From positions 186,001 to 250,000 of the forward strand of contig JAJTUP010000052.1 of NCBI GenBank assembly GCA_021399435.1: a stretch of DNA of 64,000 bases, in the 5' to 3' direction. The DNA comes from Diaporthe sp. PMI_573. Taxonomy: Eukaryota > Ascomycota > Sordariomycetes > Diaporthales > Diaporthaceae. Numbering within the stretch: position 1 is the first letter of the stretch; every line of letters starts with the position of its first letter. Under the pieces are notes generated by a model. That model saw nothing but the letters and a program-made list of their open reading frames with translations. It had not been told where the DNA came from and ran no database searches. The translations under genes were made by a program, and so were the position numbers. Below, in pieces: positions 9,332 to 18,195 of this stretch.

Positions 9332-11791
9332 TTACTCTTTTTTTTCGCAGGCGGACACTCGTTTCGGTCTACCCGGTAGCCCAAAGCTTGGGACCTTTTC
9401 CTCTACGCTCGGCGCAAGGTCGGAACAGAACCCATACTCCGGAGAGCTGGCAGCGACGGAACGCGCTTTGAGCACGCTACCAATGCTCAGATCTAGCAGT
9501 ATCGTGCTATCAACGAACTGTGCCTTTTCAGCTGTAAGTATTGCATCCTGGTACGGATGACTTGATCTCTTTGCATGCGAGCTAGGAAGCGGCTCCAACA
9601 GTCTCCAATGTGTACCAACAATGGGCTGCTTTTCCTCCCCAGATGTAGAGCTTATCTCCAGTAAGGCATTCGGCTTTCCTGCAGTAATGTTTGCAGAGCT
9701 AGTAACCCGGGCATTCGGCTTTCCCACAGTAACATTTGTAGAGCTAGTAACCCTTTTGGCACACCACTTTCCCACATCTGGTTCTATATGAGGCTGAGTC
9801 ACACTTCCTCCGTCAAACGATCTAACGGAGCTGGCCAGGCTGCCGTAGACCGCTCGGCGGTTGCTCGTGCGGTGTTTTGGTGATTGGAGTCTCCCAGCTA
9901 GAAATGCTGATTTAAAGGAGATTCTCTGTCTCGGCAACTGTTCGATAACCACTCTGCGAGTGATCTCGTCGTCTGCCTCTCCCTTCTCACGCCCCTTCAC
10001 ACCGAGACCAGCGGCCAAGGTGTGGAAGAACGCGGCAGGCGGCGACTGTGGAGGAGTAGGAAGTAACTCAAACTTAGCTGTTGTATACCACTGAGATTCC
10101 CCACGTTCCTGATCATTCGCCGGGTATTCAGCGACGTGATCGTCTTCTGATTCGTCTGGAATTTCGTCTGCTTCGTCATCTGGCGGCTGTGATACCCACT
10201 GTTCTGTGTGTTCCTGTATTTGAAGCAGCTCTTGGATTCGCCTCTGGATGGCCTCAAGGTCTTCCTTAAGTAAATCGTCCCGAAGGCTCTCTGAACGTCC
10301 ATCGAACATTTGCCGTTCGTTGAACGTAACGTCCCGGGTGGTGAAAACCTCCTTGTTTAGCGGGTTCCACACTCTGAAGGAATTGCTTGATGTGTAGCCA
10401 ACTAGGAAGCCGATCCAGGCTCTCGGTGACTGTCTTCGTAGTCGGTTTCTTCGTAGCTGTGCGTCAGCTGTGAGGGCAAAGACCTTGCAGCCGTAGGCTC
10501 GAAGGTGCGAGAGGTCAGGTCTCGTGGTCTCGTCAGAGCGAAAATGGCTATGAAACAGCTCATACGGAGTCTTCCGATTCCTATGCATTGACGGCGTGCG
10601 GTTATATAAGTAGGTAGCTGCCTTTATTGACTCTGGCCATAGGTATTCGGGTAATTTAGCTCCTGCGCGCATCGCTCGGCTTTTCTGGATGATGACGGCA
10701 GCTATGCGTTCGGCGCCTCCATTCTGTGCTTGAGTATTTGGTGCTGAGGGCTCGGCGAGTATTCCTTGATCTCTCAGCAGCTCTGCGACCTGCGGGTGTA
10801 TCTCTGTAATCTCATTATCGCATTCGATCGCCTTGACTTTGACGGAATATTGGACTTCTAGCATCTTGAGAAAGCGAGTGATCGCCAAGCATAGGGCGGG
10901 CGTTGATCGACTGTCTGCATAGTAGTCCCATGAGTAACCGGTGGCTCTATCTGTAAAGATCCAGACTGATGTGTAACCAGCGTAGCCTTGGGTCATCGGA
11001 TGGAAGTCGAGAGCAATACGGTCACCCGGTTTTGCCCTAGCTGTTGCTTCTCGCGGAGCCCGTCTGATCATTCGGCGAGCCTTCGCCACCCCGCATGCAT
11101 CACAGTCGACGGTCGTGATCCTTTGAGGTCCCTCGGGCTCTTCCATCTTCAGTCTAACGCCCCTTGAGGCGCTTGTCAGGCACCTAAGGGCATCCGGACC
11201 TGGATGACCAAGCCGTCGGTGCCAAGTGAGGGTATCTCCTAGAAGGGGTCTTCTGTGAGTCCATGACGTGTGCTTACGCCTTCTCTGCGGTTGGTTAGTA
11301 TGTAGGCTTGCCGGAGGCTCGGCGTATGCTTGTTGAGCACTTGTTGTGATCGGTTGACTGTCTCTCCATTCGAGAACCTGTTGTCCTTGTCGTTCGTCGA
11401 TGGCACCAAGGAAAGTTCCATCTGATCGTCTGAGACAGTTGTTTCCTGGTCTTGTATCCCACCAGATGCCTCGCTTTCTTAACTTTGAAAAGGATATAAG
11501 ATTGGTAGTGAGAGCCGTACATAGGGCAACGTTAGGGACTGTAAGCTTCCTTGGCGAGCCATCGGCGGCGGTTAGGGTAACAGTTCCTTCTCCGTATCCG
11601 TCGATTAATACTTGCTGTGTGCCTGACCAGAAGAAGTCTCCTAGAGGAGCTGCTCGTAGGTTCTTCATTCTCGATGTGTCACGAAAGATGTCTAGCGTTG
11701 CTCCTGAGTCCAGGAGGACGGAATCTCGCAGCGGGTAATGTTCACCGACTACTAGGCCAGCGTTCGCGCTGCAAGAGCCGACTGGTCTGAG
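9332..11791 (-). CDS. Copia Pol: protease and integrase, no RT
   Basis: The frame is open from the codon after the gag stop (11791) to 9332, about 819 codons. It shows the aspartic protease motif LLDSGATLDIF near 11705, the GAG-pre-integrase zinc motif (WHRRLGHPG ... CDACGVAK), and an integrase core with its acidic residues in ALDFHPM/WIFTD, IECDNE and NTQAQNGGAER, followed by the YLWPESIKAATYLYNRTP block. After the integrase, a polar linker contains a tandem 15-residue repeat (VTSSxNxTxGKPNA, 9665-9754). Where RT should follow, the frame ends in KKE-stop. It shares the gag frame, so a Gag-Pol fusion could only arise by reading the UGA at 11792-11794. Protease and integrase could still act in trans; autonomous transposition is not possible from this copy. 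Confidence 0.88.
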   Translation of the reverse strand, partial: LRPVGSCSANAGLVVGEHYPLRDSVLLDSGATLDIFRDTSRMKNLRAAPLGDFFWSGTQQVLIDGYGEGTVTLTAADGSPRKLTVPNVALCTALTTNLISFSKLRKRGIWWDTRPGNNCLRRSDGTFLGAIDERQGQQVLEWRDSQPITTSAQQAYAEPPASLHTNQPQRRRKHTSWTHRRPLLGDTLTWHRRLGHPGPDALRCLTSASRGVRLKMEEPEGPQRITTVDCDACGVAKARRMIRRAPREATARAKPGDRIALDFHPMTQGYAGYTSVWIFTDRATGYSWDYYADSRSTPALCLAITRFLKMLEVQYSVKVKAIECDNEITEIHPQVAELLRDQGILAEPSAPNTQAQNGGAERIAAVIIQKSRAMRAGAKLPEYLWPESIKAATYLYNRTPSMHRNRKTPYELFHSHFRSDETTRPDLSHLRAYGCKVFALTADAQLRRNRLRRQSPRAWIGFLVGYTSSNSFRVWNPLNKEVFTTRDVTFNERQMFDGRSESLRDDLLKEDLEAIQRRIQELLQIQEHTEQWVSQPPDDEADEIPDESEDDHVAEYPANDQERGESQWYTTAKFELLPTPPQSPPAAFFHTLAAGLGVKGREKGEADDEITRRVVIEQLPRQRISFKSAFLAGRLQSPKHRTSNRRAVYGSLASSVRSFDGGSVTQPHIEPDVGKWCAKRVTSSTNVTVGKPNARVTSSANITAGKPNALLEISSTSGEEKQPIVGTHWRLLEPLPSSHAKRSSHPYQDAILTAEKAQFVDSTILLDLSIGSVLKARSVAASSPEYGFCSDLAPSVEEKVPSFGLPGRPKRVSACEKKE
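9665..9754 (+). repeat. 45-bp tandem duplication inside Copia-2 pol
   Basis: Two adjacent 45-bp units, each beginning GGCATTCGGCTTTCC, differ at a few positions. They keep the reading frame and encode a duplicated 15-residue segment in the linker after integrase. Confidence 0.85.
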
Positions 11792-13039
11792 TCACGCGGA
11801 TCCTTCTAGCTTGATCTTCCGGATACGATCAGCGAGGTTGTCTTCGTTCTTTTCGATCCGCTTGTTGACCTTCTCTTCGATCCAGGGGGTTAGATCGAAG
11901 TGTTCCGGCTTCTTTTCTGGGAATGCATAGTAGCACTTCACAAACGGGTGGCGACGAAAGCAGGCTGGGCACTTGCTTTCTCTGTCGTCTCTAATGCTTC
12001 CTCGTGGCCGCTTTTTACTGCTTCCTCGGCGAGCGTTCGTTGAGTGATCGTCTTTTCCTTCTTCTTCTTGGCTACCTCCGCTGTAGAAGGCGCCCTGTGC
12101 AATTCTTGTCTTCTTTAGAAGCTCTGGTTGGCTGCCGATCGCTCGACGGATGTCTGCCGTGACCGGGCCGACGGTGAGTGTGCCTGCTCTGACCTGGTCC
12201 GTTTGGGTGACGTTGTAGGCATTGATCCATGACTCCATCGGTGTAGACCGTAGGGCGTCTGTTAGGTCATTGAGCCACTGGTCGGGCTCTGTTGCTTCTT
12301 GGAGCTTGACATCTTGGGCTTCGTTAATAGCGTTCCGCCATCGCGTGAGCCAGTCTCCAGTAGCCTGATAGGTAGTGATCTTCTTGGAGCGCGGTTCAGC
12401 TAGGATCTCGCGGTACGTTCGGCGAGCCTTCTGCTTGCGTTCGTCTGCGGCAAGGGAGAACTCGTTGTAGATCGATTGGATCCATTCCGTCAGGGATTTT
12501 TCAGCTAGGCAATGGTGCCGAGAGTGGGATTCATCGATCGTATCCATGACCCAGTTTTGGATAGTTTTCACTTTCGTAACTGACTGGATGTATAGCTTGT
12601 TGCGGTGTTCGTAGTTGGTCCATAACGCATTATATGTTCGGAGACCCTTCTCTGTCAGCTCTTCGACGTCTTGAGCTTGGATAGCTATATTGTCTCCTTC
12701 GTAGAAGTGAGGGTCTTCGTCGTCTCCCCGTGCTATGATCGTATCGGTGCTCTGTGTCGAGGTCGACGGAGTGTCGGCGAGCGTTCCTCGAGTATTAACC
12801 GCGTTCCTCTTGCGGAACTTCCGGATGTTAGGGGGAACCGGTTCCTTGATGTTCAGCTCCGGTTTGTTGGTCTTCGTTGGGTCAAGATAGTCCCAGAGGT
12901 TCTCATTTGTTGCTTTCGTCTTGAGGATCTTGAACCAGGTGATCCAATCCTCTCCTGTGACGAGTCTGGTAGTTGAGTTGGTTGTCATTATTCTTAGCGA
13001 GTGTTTTTGCTTGCAATCCGTCCTCAGTTTGGTATTCAA
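11792..13039 (-). CDS. Copia Gag with CCHC zinc knuckle
   Basis: This is a 415-codon frame ending at TGA 11792-11794. It carries a retrotransposon capsid-type region (GEDWITWFKILKTKA near the start; central Trp-rich UBN2/gag-like helices) and a zinc knuckle CPACFRRHPFVKC (C-x2-C-x3-H-x4-C) near residue 355, followed by YYAFPEKKPE, as in fungal Copia Gags. The start is ambiguous: the first ATG at 13039 is only 33 nt from the LTR end, and the second at 12988 (MTTNSTTRL) looks more like the usual Gag N-terminus. Gag would form the particle shell and package RNA. The pol frame follows in phase after a single stop. Confidence 0.88.
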   Translation of the reverse strand: MNTKLRTDCKQKHSLRIMTTNSTTRLVTGEDWITWFKILKTKATNENLWDYLDPTKTNKPELNIKEPVPPNIRKFRKRNAVNTRGTLADTPSTSTQSTDTIIARGDDEDPHFYEGDNIAIQAQDVEELTEKGLRTYNALWTNYEHRNKLYIQSVTKVKTIQNWVMDTIDESHSRHHCLAEKSLTEWIQSIYNEFSLAADERKQKARRTYREILAEPRSKKITTYQATGDWLTRWRNAINEAQDVKLQEATEPDQWLNDLTDALRSTPMESWINAYNVTQTDQVRAGTLTVGPVTADIRRAIGSQPELLKKTRIAQGAFYSGGSQEEEGKDDHSTNARRGSSKKRPRGSIRDDRESKCPACFRRHPFVKCYYAFPEKKPEHFDLTPWIEEKVNKRIEKNEDNLADRIRKIKLEGSA

Positions 13040-13050
13040 TCGGGTAATGA

Positions 13051-13072
13051 TATAGCGTATGAGACTCTTAAT
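13051..13072 (-). other. Candidate primer-binding site of Copia-2 (half-tRNA type)
   Basis: Directly after the LTR end (CA at 13073) the minus strand reads ATTAAGAGTCTCATACGC. Its complement, ATGAGACTCTTAAT, matches the anticodon stem-loop of tRNA-Lys(CUU) as I remember it, stopping at about nucleotide 39. Copia elements are known to prime from a 5' half-tRNA cut in the anticodon loop. The tRNA identity is an inference from memory. Confidence 0.55.
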
Positions 13073-13292
13073 TGTCGGAGAGCTAGCGTGGCACTCTGAT
13101 ATTAATCGTGTATATTATCTGTGTCTTCTCCTCTTCTCTTCTTATTCTAAGGTATCAGAGCAAGCTTTATATACCTGTTCTGTGCTGTGTGGAATCAGCT
13201 AGAAGCTGATTCCTAAGCCTTGTGGCAAAATGCTAGGCAACTGATCACATGACCCACCCGGTCTGATGCCGGGTGCATGGTCGAATCTAACA
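13073..13292 (-). repeat. 5' LTR of Copia-2
   Basis: On the minus strand this 220-bp LTR starts TGTTAGATTCGACC and ends CTCTCCGACA (TGT..ACA termini). It contains a TATATAAAG box near 13164-13173. The outer border coincides with the break in the hAT frame; the adjacent plus-strand bases AGAGG (13293-13297) would be the target duplication. No second copy was found in the window. Confidence 0.75.
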
Positions 13293-14373
13293 AGAGGCTT
13301 CCTCGCTTAAACTCTTGAATCGATAGATTAGTCTATATCAGCCTGCTAAATACCTTGAAGAAGGTAACTCAGCACATTAGATCTGTCGATGTTAACAACA
13401 AGGTTGTAGAGCTTCCCGACTAGCCCTCTCCTCCTCCAAAAATTGTGTTCAGTTTTAGATAACGCTGCTGCGCCGGAGAGCTAATTCTCAAATGCCTCTA
13501 GATTGGAGCCAAAAAGCAATGCTTTAACAGAAAGGTTGAGTATGTGGCCAAAGCATCGACCTTTGCGCTTGCGTCTATTAAAGCCCAACTCTCCTCCAAT
13601 CACAGCCATTGCTAAATTATTGTTTTCGGCGTTATTAAGCGTAAAATACCCGATCTTATTCTTTATACTATATAAATTAATAATCTCGAGGACTTTTGCT
13701 GCAATATTTATGCCAAAATGGCGAGTAGAGACCTCGGGTACTCCAAGGACGATTTTGCGGGGCTTGTTTTTCTCGTCTTGGAAGAAGCACATAATCCCAT
13801 ATAACGCGTGCCGATTTCCGAACCTCCAGCCATCAAAAGAGAGGTAAATTAGGCCGGGAGAGCTCTGGAGGACCTCCATAACCTTCGTCTTGTGCTGTTC
13901 GTATGATGCCACGATTTTCCTGCGAATAGATGTTGCGGAAAGATTGGCGTCACAGAGCTTCACGCAAGGGTTCAGATATGCGAAAATCTTCCTAAGCTTG
14001 TCGTGTTCTGCCGTTTCAAACGAGAGGTTGGCCTCCACAATCCATTCCATTAAAAGTCGTTAGAAATGCTTCTTGTCGAAGTTCTTGATAAAGCCATTCG
14101 CAATTGCTTGTTCTCTAGGCTTATTGGTATCAAGCTTCATCAACTCGGCGATAGTTGACTGTCCCTTGGCCTTCCGGCCCTCTGCTCTTAGCTGCAAGGC
14201 TGATTTTGTCTTCCCTTCAAGCGCACAAATCCTGTAGTCGTCATAGAGGTGGTTTAGGGTATTTTAGATGCCCGTTAATGTAAAGGTCTTTGGCTTAAGA
14301 GTGTTCTTGCGGATGCAAATTTTGCAAACCCACTTCCTGTCGTTGCCTTTCTGGATATCGTACCCATACTCTC
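13293..14373 (-). pseudogene. hAT transposase gene (hAT-2), six nonsense codons, cut by Copia-2
   Basis: On the minus strand the frame begins abruptly at a BED-type zinc finger (EYGYDIQKG, RKWVCKICIRKN, then TLNHLYDDYRIC), continues through the hAT core (FIKNFDKKHF, MEWIVEANLSF, AYLNP, LIYLSFDGWRFGNRHALYGIM, GYFTLNNAENNNLAMAVI, RCFGHILNLSVKALLFG) and ends at the Copia-2 LTR. In-frame stops lie at 14264, 14060, 13481, 13346, 13328 and 13307, all TAA or TAG and all where Gln fits (for example HF-stop-RLL). There is no frameshift, so this is transition-type decay. The C-terminal dimerisation domain is missing beyond the Copia insertion. Confidence 0.88.
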
Positions 14374-15092
14374 CCTAGCTCTTTCGTCTTGCTAAGTATC
14401 TCGTGGGTTGTCCTCATCGTACTATCAGTATCAGTACAGATACTGTTAATCCGAGTCCAGTCGCTCTCGCAGATCTCTTCGAGTTGGGGCCAAATTAGAT
14501 TGATATACTCCTCCGCTGTATGCTCAATATCGCCAGTATCAAACGTCTTCCAGTAGAACGCTGCTCCGTTGGGTATTTGGACCGCAATATTGATAATCCG
14601 GTTACTAGCGATATTATCAGAGGCGTCGAAGATCAGGTTAAGGCGCGGAGCTACGCGAAGCTTCTTCAATACCTCGTCACGATAACTCTTATAGATAGTC
14701 GGAAGGAGGCGAGTAACGGCTTTTCGATCAGGAGGCTTGAAGCCGGGAATACCCTCAGCGAAAAAGGCGTCCCAGGCGCTGTGCTCAAAGAGGGAGAAGG
14801 GTCGGCCGCTGGCGATTACTGCGTTAGATGCGAGATATTGTAGCTTCTTTGACTGCTCAGTTGGCAGAGCCGTAATACCCGTATCTGTTAGCTTTGCTTG
14901 AGCTTTCTCCTTCAGCTTGGCTTGGACTGGATGCTTCTTCCTGAAATCCTCACACTTTGCGAGATGGTCGCTGAGACGGCTATTCGAGGTCCACGTAACC
15001 TCTTTGGAGCAGTATTTGCATCGGGAGACTGTACTCTTGCCCGTAGGCGTGGCACGGACAAAAAGAAAGTGTCTCTCGCTGTCTTTAGCCAT
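14374..15092 (-). pseudogene. hAT transposase, N-terminal two-thirds (hAT-1), fused to hAT-2
   Basis: The start is placed at MAKDSERHFLFVRATPTG (15092). A BED finger follows (CKYCSKEVTWTSNSRLSDHLAKC), then a DUF659-type hAT core (LPTIYKSYRDEVLKKL, RLNLIFDASDNIASNRIINIAV, WTRINSICTDTDSTMR). The frame is open, but after SKTKEL (near 14380) the sequence switches to hAT-2 in another frame and continues only as an out-of-frame tail to 14295. The 3' half, with the remaining catalytic region and dimerisation domain, is gone. Codon use is normal and stop-free, unlike hAT-2, which suggests a different age. Confidence 0.82.
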
Positions 15093-15253
15093 CGTGATAG
15101 CTTCGCAGAGAGGTTTAAGGGAGAAAAGATCCAGAGTTGTGGCTGGGCGAAGAAGATGATAGGGCCGGAAAGTCGCGGTTGGGCAGCCCTGCAAGCCCGG
15201 CCGGCAGCCCCTGACACTAAACCTAAAAAGGCAGTTGGACAAACTCACTCAAG

Positions 15254-15337
15254 ATGTACGAGTACATGTACGAGTACGAACCTTCTCGTACTCGTACACT
15301 GTACGAGAGGTCTCGTACATGTACCTGGGCATCCCTA
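15254..15337 (-). repeat. 5' terminus of hAT-1 with subterminal GTACGAG repeats
   Basis: Six copies of the heptamer GTACGAG/CTCGTAC lie at 15256, 15268, 15285, 15291, 15301 and 15312 in both orientations, next to a terminus that reads TAGGGATGCCCAGGTACATG on the minus strand from 15337. Clustered short subterminal repeats beside a TAGGG-type end are typical of hAT elements and bind transposase. The partner terminus is not present. Confidence 0.75.
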
Positions 15338-15404
15338 GCCACTTCAAATGTATGAACATCGACTTGGTCGGAAAAGCGGAGGATGGGCGGCCCAGAAGAT
15401 GCCA

Positions 15405-16042
15405 TGGCTGATGCAGAGAGGGTTTGGTGTTGTATTTTGACCTAGATTAGGAAGGTGGGTTGTTGGCATGGATGGCCCTGTCAGCAACAAGCTTCTGCAT
15501 GGGTATTGGTCGTTCCCATGCTACTGGTTGGAATGCTCAATATGGTCCAAGTGTTGTGGGGAACGGTGGGGGGCCGCGCATCACCCAGCCCGCCGGCACT
15601 TGTCCAGGGGCGCTAGTTGTAGCAAGATCGAACACATTCGTTGTCATTCGAAGCCAAGCTTGACCTCACAAAAGACACGGACGGGTTAGCCACCACTGAT
15701 GTTCGAATGGAGATCAGTCCACCTTGTCTTTCCCCACCCGTGGCTAGACTCACCCGAAATCATCTTGGATTCAAATCCCGATTCGTCTCTTCTTCCAAGC
15801 TACTACCTGACGCAATGCAAACTCTATTCTCAGTTACGTGCATTTTGGCCCCGGTTTATCCACATCTGCGGCTGCCCAGGGCTGTCGTAAAGACTGAAAC
15901 CCATCATGCAAATTATCCACGCTACTGTACCATGCTTATCTCACGCATCTCACCTGCTAAGGCAAATTTAAAAAGAATGGTACATCTGTGGCCAAGTATA
16001 TAGTGGCCCTGCGAGATATCCGCCAGCCTCACTTCTCAAGCA
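15405..16042. other. Intergenic, nothing recognised
   Basis: Only unconvincing short frames are present. It contains the 5' flank of the small gene at 16043. Confidence 0.5.
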
Positions 16043-16457
16043 ATGTGCATTTTCGGCTTTGTTGGCGCCATGTGCACATACAACAAGGTACGTTATGCAG
16101 AAACGTTCTTTAATGCCTGTTCGGCTTAATTCATTGCGAGAAGGTATACCACAAATGCGGGCACTTCTACATCCAACCGGCTACGTGGTGCAGGGTGTAC
16201 CACAATACCGGGCGTCGCTGTCCAGTACATTATTATGAAGATGTATATACGGAGGACAGAAAGTGCTGTAAGTGCTGTACTGAAAGCCAGTCTCTACTTA
16301 CTCTAATCTTTGCTTACTCTGACCCCCTGTAGCTACTTGTCGTCAACCATCTACTGTCGTGCCCTGGGAAAATATGATTCGACGCAACGGGAATCGCACC
16401 AACCTAAATGCCATCTTTTCCGACAATTGTCCTCTTTTCCTTTTGAAACCAAAATGA
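16043..16457 (+). CDS. Small Cys/His-rich protein, three exons
   Basis: Exons 16043-16087, 16144-16267 and 16333-16457 join in frame to give 97 residues. The introns (56 and 65 bp) have GTACGT and GTAAGT donors and AAG/TAG acceptors. The product contains MCIFGFVGAMC, YHKCGHFYI, ATWCRVYHN, RRCPVHYYED and RKCSTCRQP, that is, four Cys clusters with interspersed His/Tyr, ending DNCPLFLLKPK. It resembles the small CxxC-containing proteins of unknown function common in ascomycetes; metal binding is likely but not shown. It lies just 70 bp left of the hAT-3 insertion. The exact splice sites are inferred from consensus and phase. Confidence 0.65.
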
Positions 16458-16519
16458 GAAACGGCCAAAGCAAAGTCTCATAAGGCTGTTCCATCATGTC
16501 AAGCCTCAAATGGCATGTT

Positions 16520-16527
16520 ATCGCATC
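16520..16527 (+). other. Target-site duplication, left copy (hAT-3)
   Basis: ATCGCATC directly precedes the element terminus CAGAGTGG. The identical octamer follows the other terminus at 17869-17876. Eight-base duplications are diagnostic of hAT insertion. Confidence 0.93.
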
Positions 16528-17868
16528 CAGAGTGGTCATCCACTCCACTCCATCCACCAAGGGGTCTGGTGGAATGGATGGTGGACTTATGTAAGCAATT
16601 TCCTGGTGGAATGGAATGGACGCGGTGGACGCTAATTGCAACCCCTGTCGCCTTCCTATTGCGGTATAGGCGCTGCTACTTCAGGAGCATCCGGGACGTC
16701 CTGATCGAGGTCAAGGTCGTTATCTACAGCCATAGTTGGAACTCCTCCTCCCAGACTAATGTCTTTTGCTTCCCTGATTGTCTGTCCTCGCACCTCCGCC
16801 GGCCCGTCAAGAAACGATTCTGTTGATGAGATATGGCCCATCTGGATCCAATTCCGCAACGTCTGTACGATCGATATCGTATTTGCCTCGGATCGGTTCC
16901 TCAGAGGACTGAGCATCTGACCACAGGCTGAAAAGAGCCTCTCCACGTCAGCGCTCATAGGCGCTATTGTAGATCTCGAGAATGCGTCGCCGTACTGTCT
17001 GGTGAGAGAGGTGTGCCTGAGTGATGGAAACGAGCGGGTTAAGATATCCGATCATCTCTCGAAAGCGTTCATTCTCGGCTTGGCGGAATGAGATTTGGGC
17101 ATCAACAATCCACGACACCAACAACTGCTGAAACCGAGTTCGTTGAAAATTGTCGACAAGACTATTCGCAATTCTTTGTTCTCGAGGGTCGTGCGCATCA
17201 AGTTTGAGGTAAGTGGCGATACTTGTTGACGGAGTCCTCTCCTTGACCTTGACAGGAGGCTCCCGCTTGCCAGTGGGATCCCAGGTCTCGTGCTCTCTAA
17301 ATAGGTGCTTCTCGGCATTCTGCGTCCCTGTTGAGGATGTATTATGTGGCGGACTTTTCCTCTTCTTGACGCAAAACCGACAAACCCAGCGGCGATTATT
17401 ATCGTCCCCAACAGACTGGATATCATAGCCATACTCCCATATCCACGAGACTGTCTTGTTCACACGTTGAGATTTCGTATATCCTGGGAAATGATTCCAA
17501 GGAAATTCATCCCAATTGTCTTCAGTCGATCCTGAAGAAGGCAAAGACATGATCTCAGCAGATTGTTTGTTGGTTTGGTCGTCTTGTGTCATCTCGACCT
17601 GAATTTTCGAGCGCGTCGCGACGCGTTTATTATTATTATATCTGCTGAAAAGACCTGGTAACCAATAGATTGCAGGCTGGCGCTATCTTAAGTCCGAAAA
17701 CGAGGCAATCTCCGATATTGTCCATCCATCCATTCCATCGAGAGTTCTGGTGGATGGATGGATTACTTAATCGGGTGCCTGATGGAGTGGATGGAAATGG
17801 ATGCACGGGCCTTCCATCCACGTCCATCCATCCACTGCCAAGAAATGGTGGAGTGGATGACCACCCTG
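16528..17868 (-). mobile_element. Complete but internally deleted hAT transposon (hAT-3), 1,341 bp
   Basis: The termini are CAGAGTGGTCATCCACTCC at the left and, read inward, CAGGGTGGTCATCCACTCC at the right: 21-bp TIRs with one mismatch. Both ends carry subterminal CCATCCA/TGGATGG-type repeats (16538-16625 and 17716-17855). A perfect 8-bp target duplication flanks the element. Inside is a minus-strand transposase gene reduced to its two ends. It should still be mobilisable by a full-length relative. Confidence 0.93.
16656..17592 (-). pseudogene. hAT-3 transposase: BED finger joined to C-terminal dimerisation domain
   Basis: The first frame (17592-16948) gives an N-terminus with SWIWEYGYDIQ, a BED finger RRWVCRFCVKK with EKHLFREHE, then REQRIANSLVDNF and VSWIVDAQISFRQAENERF, the usual entry to the hAT fold. 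It stops at YNSAYER. A second frame (16958-16656), offset by one base, supplies the hATC dimerisation block MSADVERLFSACGQMLSPLRN. The catalytic middle (roughly 400 residues in relatives) has been deleted, with the junction near 16955. No further nonsense codons are present. The product, if made, would be a DNA-binding fragment rather than an active transposase. Confidence 0.87.
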
Positions 17869-17876
17869 ATCGCATC
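17869..17876 (+). other. Target-site duplication, right copy (hAT-3)
   Basis: ATCGCATC, identical to 16520-16527. Confidence 0.93.
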
Positions 17877-18056
17877 CTATTTGGGCTCCAAGGAGATATG
17901 GGAGCCTCGTTCTCATAACACACTTGTCCTCCCCCAAACATCCTGGCAACAACCACCGAGCCCAAAGCCGTATGTACCAATCATCTCTTCCAATCCCGTA
18001 TTTGTTTCCTGCGTTCGATCGGACACAGGAGCAACGCCTCAGCCTGGGTCCATCCT

Positions 18057-18164
18057 AGAATCAACTGAGGAGCCTCTCCCTCGGAAGAGGCGGAAACTCA
18101 GCCCCATCCCAGAATCAACTGAAAAGCCTCCTCTTCGGAAGAGGCGGAAACCTAGCCACTAGCA
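18057..18164 (+). repeat. 54-bp tandem duplication in a Pro/Lys/Arg-rich frame
   Basis: Two 54-bp units starting AGAATCAACTGA encode 18-residue repeats with ESTExPLPRKRRK. The frame can be followed from about 17884 to TAG at 18162. The basic PRKRRK clusters look like nuclear localisation signals. Whether this is the end of a real gene interrupted on the left by hAT-3 cannot be told. Confidence 0.6.
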
Positions 18165-18195
18165 GCACAGTCTAAGAGAGCACAAGATTGCGGTC

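Larger units (their letters stand above)
9332..13292 (-). mobile_element. Copia-type retrotransposon lacking reverse transcriptase and 3' LTR (Copia-2)
   Basis: On the minus strand, in order: 5' LTR (13292-13073), primer-binding site, gag, one UGA, protease, integrase. Pol ends at 9332 without RT or RNase H, and no second LTR follows, so the element is truncated and non-autonomous. It is inserted in a hAT transposase gene: the hAT frame stops exactly at the LTR border at 13292/13293. Base composition is moderate in GC, and the frames show none of the TAA/TAG decay of the hAT around it, so Copia-2 appears to be the younger insertion. Confidence 0.9.

Noticed and set aside
13136..13160. GGTATCAGAGC as a Met-tRNA primer-binding site
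   Set aside because: It lies on the wrong strand and inside the LTR of Copia-2; the site next to the LTR end fits better.
14898..15338. Plus-strand frames opposite hAT-1
   Set aside because: They are shadows of the minus-strand BED-finger gene and its terminal repeats.
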